A stretch of DNA of 37,611 bases from Oscillospiraceae bacterium (GCA_009785525.1 WQWC01000020.1:1-37611), one strand, 5' to 3'; shown: positions 16,687-26,015, numbered from the stretch's first letter. Translations and numbers: made by a program. Notes: generated by a model from the sequence alone, not told the origin.

Positions 16687-17411
16687 TTAACGTTAAAGGC
16701 TTACATAAAAACTTCGGCTATGTGGAAGTTCTGCGCGGGATTGACGAGGAGATCGCACAGGGCGAGCGAGTCGTTATCATCGGGCCTTCGGGGAGCGGGA
16801 AGAGTACGTTTCTGCGTTGCCTGAATCTCTTGGAGTTCCCCACCGGCGGTGAGATATGGTTCGAGGGAGAGGAAATCGCAAGTCATAATAAAGGAAAAAA
16901 GCTTAACGAACACCGGCAAAAAATGGGCATGGTATTTCAGCATTTTAATCTTTTCCCACATTTAACCGTGGAGCAGAATATCACGCTGGCTCCGGTGACA
17001 TTAAAGAAAGCGGAAAAAGAAGCAGCGCGCACGGCGGCACGGCGTTTGCTTGAGCGGATCGGCCTTGACGCATGGGCGGAGAAATACCCAGCGACCCTTT
17101 CCGGCGGACAGAAGCAGCGCGTTGCCATCGTCCGCGCCTTGGCGATGGAGCCGCAAGTCATGCTGTTTGACGAGCCAACCAGCGCACTGGATCCCGAAAT
17201 GGTAGGAGAGGTGCTGGAGCTTATCCGCGAACTCGCGGCAGAGGGTATGACGATGGTCATGGTCACGCATGAGATGGGCTTTGCCCGAGAAGTGGGCAAC
17301 CGTGTGCTGTTCATGGACGAGGGGATTATTGTCGAACAAGGGGAGCCTGAACCGTTTTTCAGCAACCCGCAAAGTCCGCGTCTGCAAAACTTTTTGGCTA
17401 AAGTATTGTAG
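16683..17411 (+). CDS. Polar amino-acid ABC transporter ATP-binding protein (GlnQ-type)
   Basis: A 242-residue ABC ATPase that powers amino-acid import with the preceding permease and binding protein. Walker [10 protein letters not shown] (34-42), Q-loop Q86 in [14 protein letters not shown], signature LSGGQKQR (139-146), Walker [13 protein letters not shown] (catalytic E164) and switch His196. Motif spacing and length are typical of the GlnQ/HisP subfamily. The 4-base overlap with the permease shows translational coupling. The TAG stop is already inside a palindromic intergenic repeat. Confidence 0.96.
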   Translation: MINVKGLHKNFGYVEVLRGIDEEIAQGERVVIIGPSGSGKSTFLRCLNLLEFPTGGEIWFEGEEIASHNKGKKLNEHRQKMGMVFQHFNLFPHLTVEQNITLAPVTLKKAEKEAARTAARRLLERIGLDAWAEKYPATLSGGQKQRVAIVRALAMEPQVMLFDEPTSALDPEMVGEVLELIRELAAEGMTMVMVTHEMGFAREVGNRVLFMDEGIIVEQGEPEPFFSNPQSPRLQNFLAKVL

Positions 17412-17473
17412 GGACGGATGGCAATCCGCCCGTTTTGTAATCTGTATTCGGGACGATTGCCATCGTCCCCTAC
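17408..17473. repeat. Palindromic intergenic repeat element
   Basis: An imperfect inverted repeat: left arm starts GTAGGGACGGATGGCAATCC, right arm ends GATTGCCATCGTCCCCTAC, separated by about 17 bases. The left end overlaps the ATPase stop codon. It resembles a REP or small MITE. Only one copy is seen in this window. Confidence 0.6.
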
Positions 17474-17489
17474 GAATAAAAAACAAAGA

Positions 17490-17521
17490 CAGGGGACGGC
17501 TTTTCTATGCAGCCGCCCCTG
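17490..17521. terminator. Bidirectional terminator between ABC operon and macroglobulin gene
   Basis: CAGGGG-A-CGGCT pairs with AGCCG-CCCCTG (11 bp with one bulged A, 9-base loop). On the minus strand it is followed by TCTTTGTTTTTT, a strong U-tract for the alpha-2-macroglobulin gene; on plus by TTCTTCTTC. Confidence 0.8.
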
Positions 17522-17595
17522 TTCTTCTTCATAGCCTCTTTAAACAAAATGGAATGTTTGTAGGGTCTTTACGACCGGTCGAGGTATATCAGGCG

Positions 17596-20500
17596 TTATT
17601 CAAGAATCGTCAACACGTCATCCGTGCTCACGGTCAAGTATTCTCTGGCGCCGAAGTGTTGTACAATCAGACCCTCAGCCCGGAAAGTGCCGGGGCTTAC
17701 TACGCGGGCGTAGTAGTAATAGACACGCGCCTCGCCGAATCGGCTGTTGTGGTCGAAGAAGGTGACTCGCTGCCCTTCGGCAAAGGCTTGACGCCATTGC
17801 CCGGGTGTCTGCCGCATGTCGCCGAACCGCGCAGAGCCTGGTGTGTGAACAAGCCCCGCGGGCAGGAAATCGGTTATTTTGTATGAACCGGTCAGCGCTC
17901 TTCCGGAGTAATCTATCGTAATCTGTACACGCACTAAGTCACCCTGGTTGAATGTGTTTCTGGCAACCGTTTCACCGGCGCGGAAGAACTGGCGCGTTAT
18001 TGTGATGTCGCCGTTGGTGATTTCAATATCCGTGAGCGGCACACGATGAATTGACACCGCACCCACGTCGCCTGTTACAGAAGCTATGTTAAACTCGCGC
18101 AGATTTTGTGAGGGGATACGCAGCGTAAAGCTTTTCCCCGTTGAAAGGTCGCGGGTTACTTCATCGCCGAACAGAGTATACGTGATGCTTGCGGGCTGGT
18201 CGTTCACGTTTTCGATTTCGTAAATAATAAACGACAGTTGCTGGATACTTACCAATAAATCCCACGTATGGTTTCTGACGGTGTACTGGTGTAAACCCAT
18301 ACGCTCCGGCATGTTGAGTTGCGCGGCCAGCAGCGCGGTGACGGAAGTAGCGTCCAGTATATCGGCACGAGTCCGGCCGGTGTACACGCGGTAATACGGC
18401 GCCATCCGCTGGATATGTGGCAGGATACGGTCGTTGTACAGCGCGCGGGCCGTGTGAGTTTCGCCCAGCGCAACGAAGCCCAGCGCGATATAGGAGATGT
18501 CGCGGACAGGCAGGTCTTGAATCGCTGCGTAGCCGTGCAAGTCCATGAGCACAGGTTCCCCAAGCTGTGCCAGACCATACAGTGCGCGCATTTTGTTCTC
18601 GGCCGAGTCCCCTTCGAAAATCCCGTAAAGATAATTACGCAGGGCGTGTGCGTTAATTTCATCCAAAATAAACGGCATCATCCGGACTGTCACGGCTAGG
18701 TCACTTTCGGAATAGGGCAGCATGGATATGCCGCCGTCTTCCCGCTGATAGTCCCGCGGGTCGAAGCTGTCTTCACCCACATACAGGCTAAGATCGGGGA
18801 AATGCTGTTGTATAAGCCGGTTAGCTTCGCGCCGCATGACCAAGCCCTCAATCCGTGCGCCGCGTACCCAGCGCATACTCATCAATTCGCCTAAAAATTG
18901 ACTGCGCCCGCGGTCTGTGAAGGTGATTTGTGTCATTCCGGGTCCGCCGGCCGCGAATCTGGTTCCGGCAGTCACGTCATAGAATACGGCTGTGTCAATC
19001 AGCCTGTGGGAGTTGATTACCTGGAAATTATGCCGCACAGCGTCAGAGAGACCGTTCTCGCAAACGGCGCGAATGATAATCGAGTGTGCGCCCTCTTCTG
19101 TCATTTCCCACAGAGGAATATTTATGCGCTCAAAAGCCGTGCCCTCAGCGCGGAGGATGTTATGTGGCGCGGCATCATCCCAAACCTCGAACGTCACCCT
19201 TTCTCCGCCCGAAAAGGCCGTGCCGTAGGCATTCACGCCGATAACAGGCGTGTCGCCCACAAGGAATACGTTGTTAAGCGAATAATGCACAAACATAGGG
19301 TTGGTAACGATAATGCTGGAAACATCGTTCCCCGCGTATAAATTGTCAGTTATGCCCGAAACGGTCAGCCGCCAGGACGTGATGTTGTCGGGCAGATTAA
19401 AGCTGAACGTAGCCTCGCCGCGCGCATTGGTTCGCAAAGATGCGAAAACGGCGGTGTCTTCAAAGATATCCCGGACGTGAGTATCCGCTCCACCATAGCC
19501 GCTTGCCATTCCGGAGTCAGCTTCCATGGCTGCGGATTCGGGCATAAGCATGTCCGTAGCAGCATATCCGCCACGAGCCCCAAACATCACATCGTCATGC
19601 CCGTCGCTCATAAACGTCCTGTGTGTCGCAATATTATGCCGCACGCCGGACGGTATATGTCTGTACAGAGAGGAGCGTGTATCCACCGTATAATCCCGCA
19701 GCGCGAACAGCGCTTCATCCACCGCGGAGATATTAACATGCGCCCGCATGGGGTTACCATCGACATCGGTGGCTCGGACCGTCACGGTCGCCGTGTCACC
19801 GGGGCTGTATACATCCAGGTCAGTGGTCACATTCAGCACCAGCTCGCGGCTTGCGCTGTTAAAGCGCAGGGTTTCACGCATACGCCAGCCTGAACGGTAG
19901 GTATGCCCGTTGAAATGCACTGCGTATATGGTCGCGTTCGGCAAATGCTCCTCGCCGAAAGTAAACGTCAACGGGTTCACGCCGACATAGTATTCCAGTA
20001 TACCGTTGCTTGCGACAACGAACAAGAACCCGCCATGCGTCATCGCTTCCGTCCCGCTCATCACAGTGAGACGCACTTCTTCGCCGATGTCATAACACTC
20101 GCCCCACGGTCTTGCGCCATCCAGGAACGGTTCTCCGCTTTCCGCGTTTGAAAAGAAGTGCCACCAATCACGCCCGATGAAAGCATCATGCGATATACGG
20201 CGGCCGTTGCCGTCGGTGGTGCCAACGCGCGCGATATAGCTCTCATTTTCGCGGTTAGGCACGGTGAAATCCCGGGTTGCGCCGCCGTCTGCATCGGTTG
20301 TCAACGTAAAGCGTTCAATAACTTCCTCACGGCGGTCATGCCGGTACCGGGGGACGACCACGCGCTCAATAAAACAATAACGCTCACCGGTACGCACAGC
20401 CACCCAATACACGCGGACAATTTCTACTGACAGCGTTTGTCCCGCGACAGGTTGGTCGAGGAAATCCCAAGAATGCGCCGCCGTGCCTTCATTGATTCTG

Positions 20501-22701
20501 TCCAGCGTGATTGTGTTTACATCCACGGACAAATTGGCGTTTTCGCCGATACGTGACGCCTGCACTTGCACATCTATATCGTTGACAAACACTTGCAGGC
20601 CTGCAGAGCGTGACGTCCGTCCGATTTCGGGAAGGGTGGCTTCTGCGGTGAAGTACAAGCCCGCTTGCCCCTGTGCGTCTCTTTCGGGCGTAATATTCGT
20701 TATAGTCACATCCATTTCGCCATCGATGTTTGTAACACCCTGCTGCCCCCATATATCATGTTGCAGTTGCCAGCCCCATAGGCTGTATGACACATTCAGA
20801 TCCGGTACCGGCGTCCCTTCAAAGAACTCCGCCCGCGCGGTAAACGTGACCGATTCGCCGACGAATGCCGCATTCCTGTCGGCCGTGACCAACATTTGAT
20901 AAGGCGGCTTGACATAATCCCGCACTTCAAAAAATACCGAACCCAGCACAATATCGCCGTGGTTAATCGTCAGCCTGTACGACCCCGGATCCAGGTTCGG
21001 CAAATCTATATGACCTGAATAGGCGCCGCCGCGTATAGCGACAGTCTGCCGGTGCAATGTATCGCGCGTACCGAACCGCCCAAACCCCCAGCCTTCGGTG
21101 AGAGTTGCGGATACGTAATTTATTTCCTCACTATACGCACGACTTTGCGCAAAGCCCCAGAAATTCAAGGTGTCATCGCGCTGGAACAGCGTCCTATCCA
21201 GTTGCAGCGCCGTCCAATAAGCGTCGCTGGGTTGCGGTGCGCTCCACCACCCCCAAGTGGGGTGAACCGGACTGATATGCCTTGCATGGAATATGATATT
21301 GCGCTTCCCGTCGGGCGCGGTGATAATCAGCATATCCGCCGTGTCAGTCACTCCACCGTTGAGAATTGCAATCCCGTTTTCATCCGTCTCACCTGAGCGC
21401 GACGAATCTTGAACCTGCGCACCCTGAGCGGGCCGCCCCGTGACCATATCATTGACCCAGACGAGAGTCATGTCATCGTCCGCGATTATCTGCACCGCCA
21501 AGTCGGTGATTTGCAGTATCATTTGGTCGCTTGTTTCGTTATTGATGGATGCGTTGATTATATAGAACCCGGGCGGCAGCGCGTCGGGCAGCTGCAATGT
21601 TTCAAACCACTGCCATTCGTCCTGCCCTTGCGGCTCTGTTATTGTCATAGATGCCGTCCGCGTGAGAGATGACACGTCCACAAAGCTGTCGCGCCACGCG
21701 AACCATGCCCAGCGCGGCACGGTCAGCAGATTCTGCACCGCTTCCACGGCTTGTTCGTTGTCGTTAAACCGATACACGCCGATGTTGACAGCGGGTCTGG
21801 TGCCGTCCCATGGATAATTTACCATGTAATTGATCCTAGGCGGCTCAAAAGACGGATATTCAGTGTAGACGGTACCAAAATGGAACGACTCCGTCTGCTG
21901 CTGCCGCACCAGGTCGTCTCCGGATGTTTCAAACGAAAATACATAGTCTTCGCCAATTACTTCGTCTGTATCCGGCAAACTGATTCCGGCTGTGATGGTA
22001 ACGGTGTACAACTGCCCCTGCTCCAGCGGATTTGTCGGCATAAAAACGACAGTAGCCCCGCGTTGTATAAACCGCCCCTCAACGGCCGGATACATGCGAA
22101 AATGCTCCCGTATATCCGTATGCCCACCGGCGGAAAAATTAATTTCAATCCCCGTGTTGATCGGCACATTGACGGATTCATGCCCGGGCAATGTGGACAT
22201 TATCTGGAACCGTGCCGTTGTCTGGAATGTCCACGTTATGTCTTCCGTCCCCTCACGCGTCAGCCGTAAGGTATACAACCTGTTATGCGCAAGCGGCGTT
22301 ACCGGTGTAACCAGAAACGTGCCGTCATCCTGCCGTGTTACAACCGGCAGCGGCTGCCCGTCGATTGAAATCATAGGCAAGTACCCCGGCGGCGCCGCAG
22401 TAGGCACGGTCAGCAGGAACGCGCTTGCCACATCCACCCCGGCCGCGCCGAATGACTGCGGTACAAGGGTATGTCCCTCCCTAGACGTTTCAAATATGTC
22501 CTGCCACGCCAGTCGCTCGACAACCGGTCTGTTTGCTCCCGCTCCCATAGCCTCCACAGAAAGTGGCATTTGCGTCATGTCGATTTCTCGCGCATTTGAC
22601 GTAATTCCCGTTTCACCGCCCGGCGACACACCACACGCCCCTAAAAGAAGGGCAGCTGCTGTAACAAGCAGAACTAGAATTCTCTGGCTTTTCATCATCA
22701 T
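17596..22701 (-). CDS. Alpha-2-macroglobulin-family lipoprotein without thioester
   Basis: A roughly 1701-residue lipoprotein. The signal peptide ends in lipobox LLLGAC followed by GV. Bacterial MG/Ig-like domains follow (MLVTADRNAAFVGESVTFTA is one). An A2M domain lies at about 1088-1110 (NARGEATFSFNLPDNITSW), then an alpha-helical region corresponding to the thioester domain, and a C-terminal DUF11/receptor-binding-like part (FNQGDLVRVQITI, YKITDFLPAGL). Family knowledge: bacterial homologues (YfaS) trap proteases at the envelope. Where CxEQ should be (about residue 1280) the sequence is RGARIEGLVMRREAN, so the thioester Cys and Gln are absent. Three successive ATGs (22701, 22698, 22695) follow AAAGGGG; the first has 5-base spacing, the second 8, so either may be used. 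The longer upstream frame is non-conserved. Confidence 0.9.
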   Translation of the reverse strand: MMMKSQRILVLLVTAAALLLGACGVSPGGETGITSNAREIDMTQMPLSVEAMGAGANRPVVERLAWQDIFETSREGHTLVPQSFGAAGVDVASAFLLTVPTAAPPGYLPMISIDGQPLPVVTRQDDGTFLVTPVTPLAHNRLYTLRLTREGTEDITWTFQTTARFQIMSTLPGHESVNVPINTGIEINFSAGGHTDIREHFRMYPAVEGRFIQRGATVVFMPTNPLEQGQLYTVTITAGISLPDTDEVIGEDYVFSFETSGDDLVRQQQTESFHFGTVYTEYPSFEPPRINYMVNYPWDGTRPAVNIGVYRFNDNEQAVEAVQNLLTVPRWAWFAWRDSFVDVSSLTRTASMTITEPQGQDEWQWFETLQLPDALPPGFYIINASINNETSDQMILQITDLAVQIIADDDMTLVWVNDMVTGRPAQGAQVQDSSRSGETDENGIAILNGGVTDTADMLIITAPDGKRNIIFHARHISPVHPTWGWWSAPQPSDAYWTALQLDRTLFQRDDTLNFWGFAQSRAYSEEINYVSATLTEGWGFGRFGTRDTLHRQTVAIRGGAYSGHIDLPNLDPGSYRLTINHGDIVLGSVFFEVRDYVKPPYQMLVTADRNAAFVGESVTFTARAEFFEGTPVPDLNVSYSLWGWQLQHDIWGQQGVTNIDGEMDVTITNITPERDAQGQAGLYFTAEATLPEIGRTSRSAGLQVFVNDIDVQVQASRIGENANLSVDVNTITLDRINEGTAAHSWDFLDQPVAGQTLSVEIVRVYWVAVRTGERYCFIERVVVPRYRHDRREEVIERFTLTTDADGGATRDFTVPNRENESYIARVGTTDGNGRRISHDAFIGRDWWHFFSNAESGEPFLDGARPWGECYDIGEEVRLTVMSGTEAMTHGGFLFVVASNGILEYYVGVNPLTFTFGEEHLPNATIYAVHFNGHTYRSGWRMRETLRFNSASRELVLNVTTDLDVYSPGDTATVTVRATDVDGNPMRAHVNISAVDEALFALRDYTVDTRSSLYRHIPSGVRHNIATHRTFMSDGHDDVMFGARGGYAATDMLMPESAAMEADSGMASGYGGADTHVRDIFEDTAVFASLRTNARGEATFSFNLPDNITSWRLTVSGITDNLYAGNDVSSIIVTNPMFVHYSLNNVFLVGDTPVIGVNAYGTAFSGGERVTFEVWDDAAPHNILRAEGTAFERINIPLWEMTEEGAHSIIIRAVCENGLSDAVRHNFQVINSHRLIDTAVFYDVTAGTRFAAGGPGMTQITFTDRGRSQFLGELMSMRWVRGARIEGLVMRREANRLIQQHFPDLSLYVGEDSFDPRDYQREDGGISMLPYSESDLAVTVRMMPFILDEINAHALRNYLYGIFEGDSAENKMRALYGLAQLGEPVLMDLHGYAAIQDLPVRDISYIALGFVALGETHTARALYNDRILPHIQRMAPYYRVYTGRTRADILDATSVTALLAAQLNMPERMGLHQYTVRNHTWDLLVSIQQLSFIIYEIENVNDQPASITYTLFGDEVTRDLSTGKSFTLRIPSQNLREFNIASVTGDVGAVSIHRVPLTDIEITNGDITITRQFFRAGETVARNTFNQGDLVRVQITIDYSGRALTGSYKITDFLPAGLVHTPGSARFGDMRQTPGQWRQAFAEGQRVTFFDHNSRFGEARVYYYYARVVSPGTFRAEGLIVQHFGAREYLTVSTDDVLTILE

Positions 22702-22776
22702 TTCATCCCCTTTCACGTGTTTAGTATAATAATCATTAGACGATAGACGCAGCAAAATGTTCCATCGAATAATAAG

Positions 22777-22827
22777 AACAATCATTCGGGCTATGAATAT
22801 TTAGATGGTGCAGGCGTTATCTGTCAA
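22777..22827 (-). promoter_or_regulatory. Probable promoter and 5' hairpin of the macroglobulin gene
   Basis: On the minus strand TTGACA (22822-22827), 18-bp spacer, TAAATA (22798-22803). Predicted transcription starts near 22791. The first transcribed bases, CCCGAATGATTGTT (22790-22777), can form a hairpin with following ATTATTCG. The same bases are complementary to the tracrRNA anti-repeat (see findings). Confidence 0.5.
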
Positions 22828-22878
22828 AATTTTTTGTGTATGCGTTATCAATTAGACCAAGCTGCCGTGAATAATAAC

Positions 22879-23637
22879 CTACCCCCAGGACATTACCAGC
22901 CCCACAGGGCAGTGATCACTGCCGTATACATCGGCGTATATGATCGCGTCTGATACGTTCTCGCGGAGCCTGTCGGAGCCTATAAAGTAATCAATGCGCC
23001 ACCCGACATTTCGCTCCCTCACCCCCGGCATTAAAGACCACCATGTATATGCGTCATGCTTGTCCGGATAGCGATCACGGTAAAAATCCGTAAAGCCCGC
23101 GCCCAGAAGCGCTGTCATCTTGTCCCGCTCCTCTTGTGTAAATCCCGCGTTGCGCGTGTTAGATTTCGCGTTTTTGATATCAATCTCCTGATGTGCAACA
23201 TTTAAATCACCGCAAATGAGCGTTGGCTTTATTCCATCCAACCCTCGGACATATTCCCGGAAATCGTCCTCCCACCTCATACGGTAGTCAAGCCGCGCAA
23301 GCTCCCGCTGGGAATTGGGGGTATATACGTTTACAAGGAAAAAGTTTTCAAACTCAAGACGAATGATCCGCCCTTCACGGTCATGCTCATCAATATCCAT
23401 GCCGTAAGACACGGAAAGCGGTTCAATTCTGCTGAACACCGCGGTCCCGGAATACCCTTTTTTATCGGCACTGTTCCAATATTCGTGGAAACCCTCCAGA
23501 TCGATTTCTGCTTGCCCCTGTTCCATTTTCGTTTCCTGCAGGCAGAAGACATCCGCGTCAATTTGCGCGAACGCATCTGAAAATCCTTTTTTAAGGCAGG
23601 CTCTCAATCCGTTTACATTCCATGACACAAGTTTCAT
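22879..23637 (-). CDS. xthA: Exodeoxyribonuclease III (AP endonuclease, ExoA/XthA)
   Basis: A 252-residue exonuclease III-family Mg-dependent AP endonuclease of base-excision repair. It starts MKLVSWNVNGLRA (N7), then the metal-binding Glu in CLQETKME (E35), YTPNS, CGDLNVAH, RIDYF and the C-terminal SDHCPV with catalytic His. Length matches the family. The start at 23637 is fixed by the conserved N-terminus; a longer open frame upstream is not conserved. It lies 64 bases downstream of the cation transporter on the same strand and may be co-transcribed. Confidence 0.96.
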   Translation of the reverse strand: MKLVSWNVNGLRACLKKGFSDAFAQIDADVFCLQETKMEQGQAEIDLEGFHEYWNSADKKGYSGTAVFSRIEPLSVSYGMDIDEHDREGRIIRLEFENFFLVNVYTPNSQRELARLDYRMRWEDDFREYVRGLDGIKPTLICGDLNVAHQEIDIKNAKSNTRNAGFTQEERDKMTALLGAGFTDFYRDRYPDKHDAYTWWSLMPGVRERNVGWRIDYFIGSDRLRENVSDAIIYADVYGSDHCPVGLVMSWG

Positions 23638-23701
23638 ATGCAACGCCCCGATCTTTTGGTTTATCTCTTTCGATTTATAATAGCACAGCCAGTAACATAT
23701 C

Positions 23702-24604
23702 TCAATCTCCCGCAGATTCCACCGGGTTGACATGCACCATGCAATGTTTAACCTTGTCAAATTGGCTCTCAATCGCATCGTGAACGCGTTCGGCGATATT
23801 GTGCGCCTCGACCAACGACGCGGCGCTGTCCACGCTTATTTCGATATCCACATATATCCTGTCGCCGAACATGCGTGTCATGATCTTATCTATGCCGAGG
23901 ACGTTATCCTGCGCCAATACAACGGCGCGGATTTCAGCCTCGGTTTCATCATCGCAGGACGTATCGGTCATTTTGCGGATCGCGTCGCGGAATACACTGA
24001 GGCTGACTTTGACTATAAACAGGCAAATTATTACGCCCGCCAGCGGGTCCGCCGCCGGGAAGCCCATTCGTGCGCCCAGAATCCCGAGCAAGCTGCCGAT
24101 AGAACTCAACCCATCCGCACGCTGGTGCCACGCGTCGGCCATCAGCACGCCGGATTCGATTTTCTTCGCGGCATTGCGCGTGTACCAGTACATTGCTTCT
24201 TTGATTCCAATCGACACAATCGCCGCAATCAATGCGAGTCCGCCGGGGACGGCAAGAACTTCGTAATCGACGGCTGAAATCATGGCCCAGGCATTTATCA
24301 CGGCGTTATAGCCAATCAAAAGCCCGGTAACAAGCAATATGCCGGATAGGATAATCGCGGCGGCAGACTCGAATCTCTCATGCCCGTAGGGGTGGTCGTC
24401 GTCGGATGATCTGTTGCCTAGCTTTACGCCGACAATTACAACCACGGTACTGATGATATCGGTCAGCGAATGCACGGCATCTGAAATCATGGCAGAGGAA
24501 TGCCCCAAAATCCCCGCTATCAGCTTGAATGCCGACAGCAGGATGTTTCCGGCCAGTGTGTTCCGGGTCACCCGGATTGCGAGTTGTTCATTTGTTCTTT
24601 GCAT
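23702..24604 (-). CDS. Cation diffusion facilitator, probable Ni/Co exporter
   Basis: A 300-residue CDF-family antiporter. Six membrane helices carry the paired metal-site motifs H45-SLT-D49 (in SDAVHSLTD) and H159-QRA-D163 (in ADAWHQRADG). The linker has DDDHPYGHERFE, typical of CDF proteins. A C-terminal cytoplasmic ferredoxin-like domain (about 210-290, with MFGDRIYVDIEISVD and HCMVHVNP) senses metal. The start at 24604 has GGAGG 8 bases upstream; the frame upstream lies in the riboswitch leader. The NiCo riboswitch in its leader points to Ni2+/Co2+ as substrates, although Mn, Zn or Fe transport by this family cannot be excluded from the protein alone. Confidence 0.94.
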   Translation of the reverse strand: MQRTNEQLAIRVTRNTLAGNILLSAFKLIAGILGHSSAMISDAVHSLTDIISTVVVIVGVKLGNRSSDDDHPYGHERFESAAAIILSGILLVTGLLIGYNAVINAWAMISAVDYEVLAVPGGLALIAAIVSIGIKEAMYWYTRNAAKKIESGVLMADAWHQRADGLSSIGSLLGILGARMGFPAADPLAGVIICLFIVKVSLSVFRDAIRKMTDTSCDDETEAEIRAVVLAQDNVLGIDKIMTRMFGDRIYVDIEISVDSAASLVEAHNIAERVHDAIESQFDKVKHCMVHVNPVESAGD

Positions 24605-24629
24605 AAATATACCTCCAAGCCGCGGACGC

Positions 24630-24674
24630 AAAAAGCTCATCCACGGAACATAATTACTGTCCCGCAGATGAGCT
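24630..24674 (-). terminator. Riboswitch-controlled terminator
   Basis: On the minus strand AGCTCATC...GGGACA (24674-24658) pairs with TGTTCC...GATGAGCT (24650-24635) and is followed by TTTTT (24634-24630). Its 5' arm overlaps the last conserved segment of the NiCo aptamer, so aptamer folding and terminator folding are mutually exclusive. Confidence 0.85.
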
Positions 24675-24743
24675 GTAGTCTTGCTCAATCCGCTGCCGCC
24701 ACACGCGGCCCGGCACCATGAATATTCATCGCCTGCTCAGTTT
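24652..24743 (-). promoter_or_regulatory. NiCo (czcD-motif) riboswitch aptamer
   Basis: The minus-strand leader of the cation transporter contains the conserved segments of the published NiCo riboswitch in order: AACTGAGCAGGCGATGA, TCATGGTGCCGGGCCGC, GGCGGCAGCGGAT and ATCTGCGGGACAGT, forming the four-way junction. Ligand binding is known to favour the aptamer, which here would free the gene from the overlapping terminator (an ON switch for Ni2+/Co2+ efflux). Identification is from memory of the consensus and the crystallised sequence, not a covariance search. Confidence 0.87.
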
Positions 24744-24751
24744 GTAATATT

Positions 24752-24780
24752 ATTATATGCGACTGTCGGGAATTATGCAA
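24752..24780 (-). promoter_or_regulatory. Promoter of the riboswitch-transporter transcript
   Basis: On the minus strand TTGCAT (24775-24780), 17-bp spacer, TATAAT (24752-24757). Transcription would begin near 24745, at the first base of the aptamer. Confidence 0.8.
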
Positions 24781-24883
24781 CCTTTTTTTGAAGAGGACAC
24801 GCATTGCGCGTCCGTTGTCGCCCAATCCCCATCATCGGTTCCCGCGGACGGCCAATGGCCGACCCTGGGGCATCCCTCTTCCC

Positions 24884-25033
24884 ACTTCGTGTGCGAAGGG
24901 GGCTTTGGACGAGGGACGAGGAAACCACCCCGTCGGCTTCGCCGCACCCCTCCACGGGAGGGGAATTTTTGGTGCGTGGCCGTTCTCATTCCCCTCCTCG
25001 GAGGGGTGCGGCGAAGCCGACGGGGTGGTTTCC
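24884..25033. mobile_element. Palindromic MITE-like element, copy 1
   Basis: The core is a perfect 34-bp inverted repeat: left arm 24920-24953 (GGAAACCACCCCGTCGGCTT...), right arm 25000-25033, with further partial palindromes inside. A flanking segment (24884-24914, GTGCGAAGGGGGCTTTGGAC) also recurs at copy 2 in inverted order. It has no coding capacity beyond frames created by the palindrome. It ends 41 bases beyond the BKACE stop codon. Confidence 0.75.
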
Positions 25034-25073
25034 CCAATCCCGGTTTCAAGCCTGGCAACGAAGGGGCATCCCC

Positions 25074-26015
25074 TCATTCCAGCCCCAGTATCCCCTTCAC
25101 TTCGTCCTGCCGGGCCATAGGCCGTCCGACTTCTTTTGCGATTTCCTGCACTTCCTGAAGCAACTCAATATTCGTTGGTTTGCGATCAGGGTCAAAATGC
25201 AGTTCAAGCCCGGTTTTCACGTGTCCGCCGAGTTCTATCGTACGTTTGATAAGCGGGTGCGTGTCGGCGTTGCCCTCGCCCCAGATTGATATAAACCACG
25301 GCAAGCCGCAGTCTCCCATCAAGTCAAGATAAAAGTACAAACTCTCCACAGTCGGCGGCACGCCGGTGGTGTTCACCGGCTGCATGGCTACTGAACCGTA
25401 GTCGCCGAAGAAGTAGAAATCTATGTTAGAGCCTTTGGTAGAGCGGCCGCGCTTTATGTATTGCTTCGCGGTGCGCAGATATCCCGGTTCGTAGACACCC
25501 CAGATTATGCCCAAATCGCTGCTTTCACACCCTGCCACTTGTTTGTTGATTTGATCATACGGCACGGAATAGACAACGCCCATATAGTTCCCGTTTTCAT
25601 CAATGGCAAATGGCAGATTTGCCGAACCGCAGTCGATTGTGCAGAGACGCACACCGGCTCTTTGACGGAGAAGCTCGGCATGTTCAACGCCCGATACCTC
25701 GCCGCCTTGACCGTCCGTGTTCGTCCCCGTGGCGTACCAGAACATGTCCGGGTATTTATCCAGGGCGCCGCGCATCGTTTTCATGTAATCGTCATACGCT
25801 TCCTCACCGCCGATAAAGATATTGGTGTTGTGCAGATGAATCGCGCAAGCACCCGCTTCCCAACACGTTATCGCCTCTGCCGATACTTCGTCGTATCCGA
25901 CGGGAATGTTAGGGTTGTGGTCTTTTGAACGCATTCCGTTGATGTGGGATTCAATGATAACCGGGGTGGTCCAGTTGGACTCCATTTCGGAAAGTTTCTT
26001 ATATCTGCTGCTCAT
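25074..26015 (-). CDS. Beta-keto acid cleavage enzyme (BKACE/DUF849; Kce-like)
   Basis: A 313-residue TIM-barrel enzyme of the BKACE family, which condenses a beta-keto acid with acetyl-CoA to give acetoacetate and a new acyl-CoA; the founding member is Kce of lysine fermentation. Evidence: N-terminal PVIIESHINGMRSK, the Zn-binding H60-L-H62 in ACAIHLHNTN, WFISIWGEGN, and GGHVKTGLELHFD near the C-terminus. The substrate is not determinable: BKACE members act on many beta-keto acids, and no lysine-fermentation genes (kdd, kal) are nearby. GGGAG lies before the ATG. It is single-gene, ending close to a MITE-like element. Confidence 0.9.
   Translation of the reverse strand: MSSRYKKLSEMESNWTTPVIIESHINGMRSKDHNPNIPVGYDEVSAEAITCWEAGACAIHLHNTNIFIGGEEAYDDYMKTMRGALDKYPDMFWYATGTNTDGQGGEVSGVEHAELLRQRAGVRLCTIDCGSANLPFAIDENGNYMGVVYSVPYDQINKQVAGCESSDLGIIWGVYEPGYLRTAKQYIKRGRSTKGSNIDFYFFGDYGSVAMQPVNTTGVPPTVESLYFYLDLMGDCGLPWFISIWGEGNADTHPLIKRTIELGGHVKTGLELHFDPDRKPTNIELLQEVQEIAKEVGRPMARQDEVKGILGLE

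Noticed and set aside
24753-25289. Several overlapping frames on both strands
   Set aside because: They are created by the palindromic element and GC-rich flanks, with no ribosome binding sites and near-identical translations on both strands.
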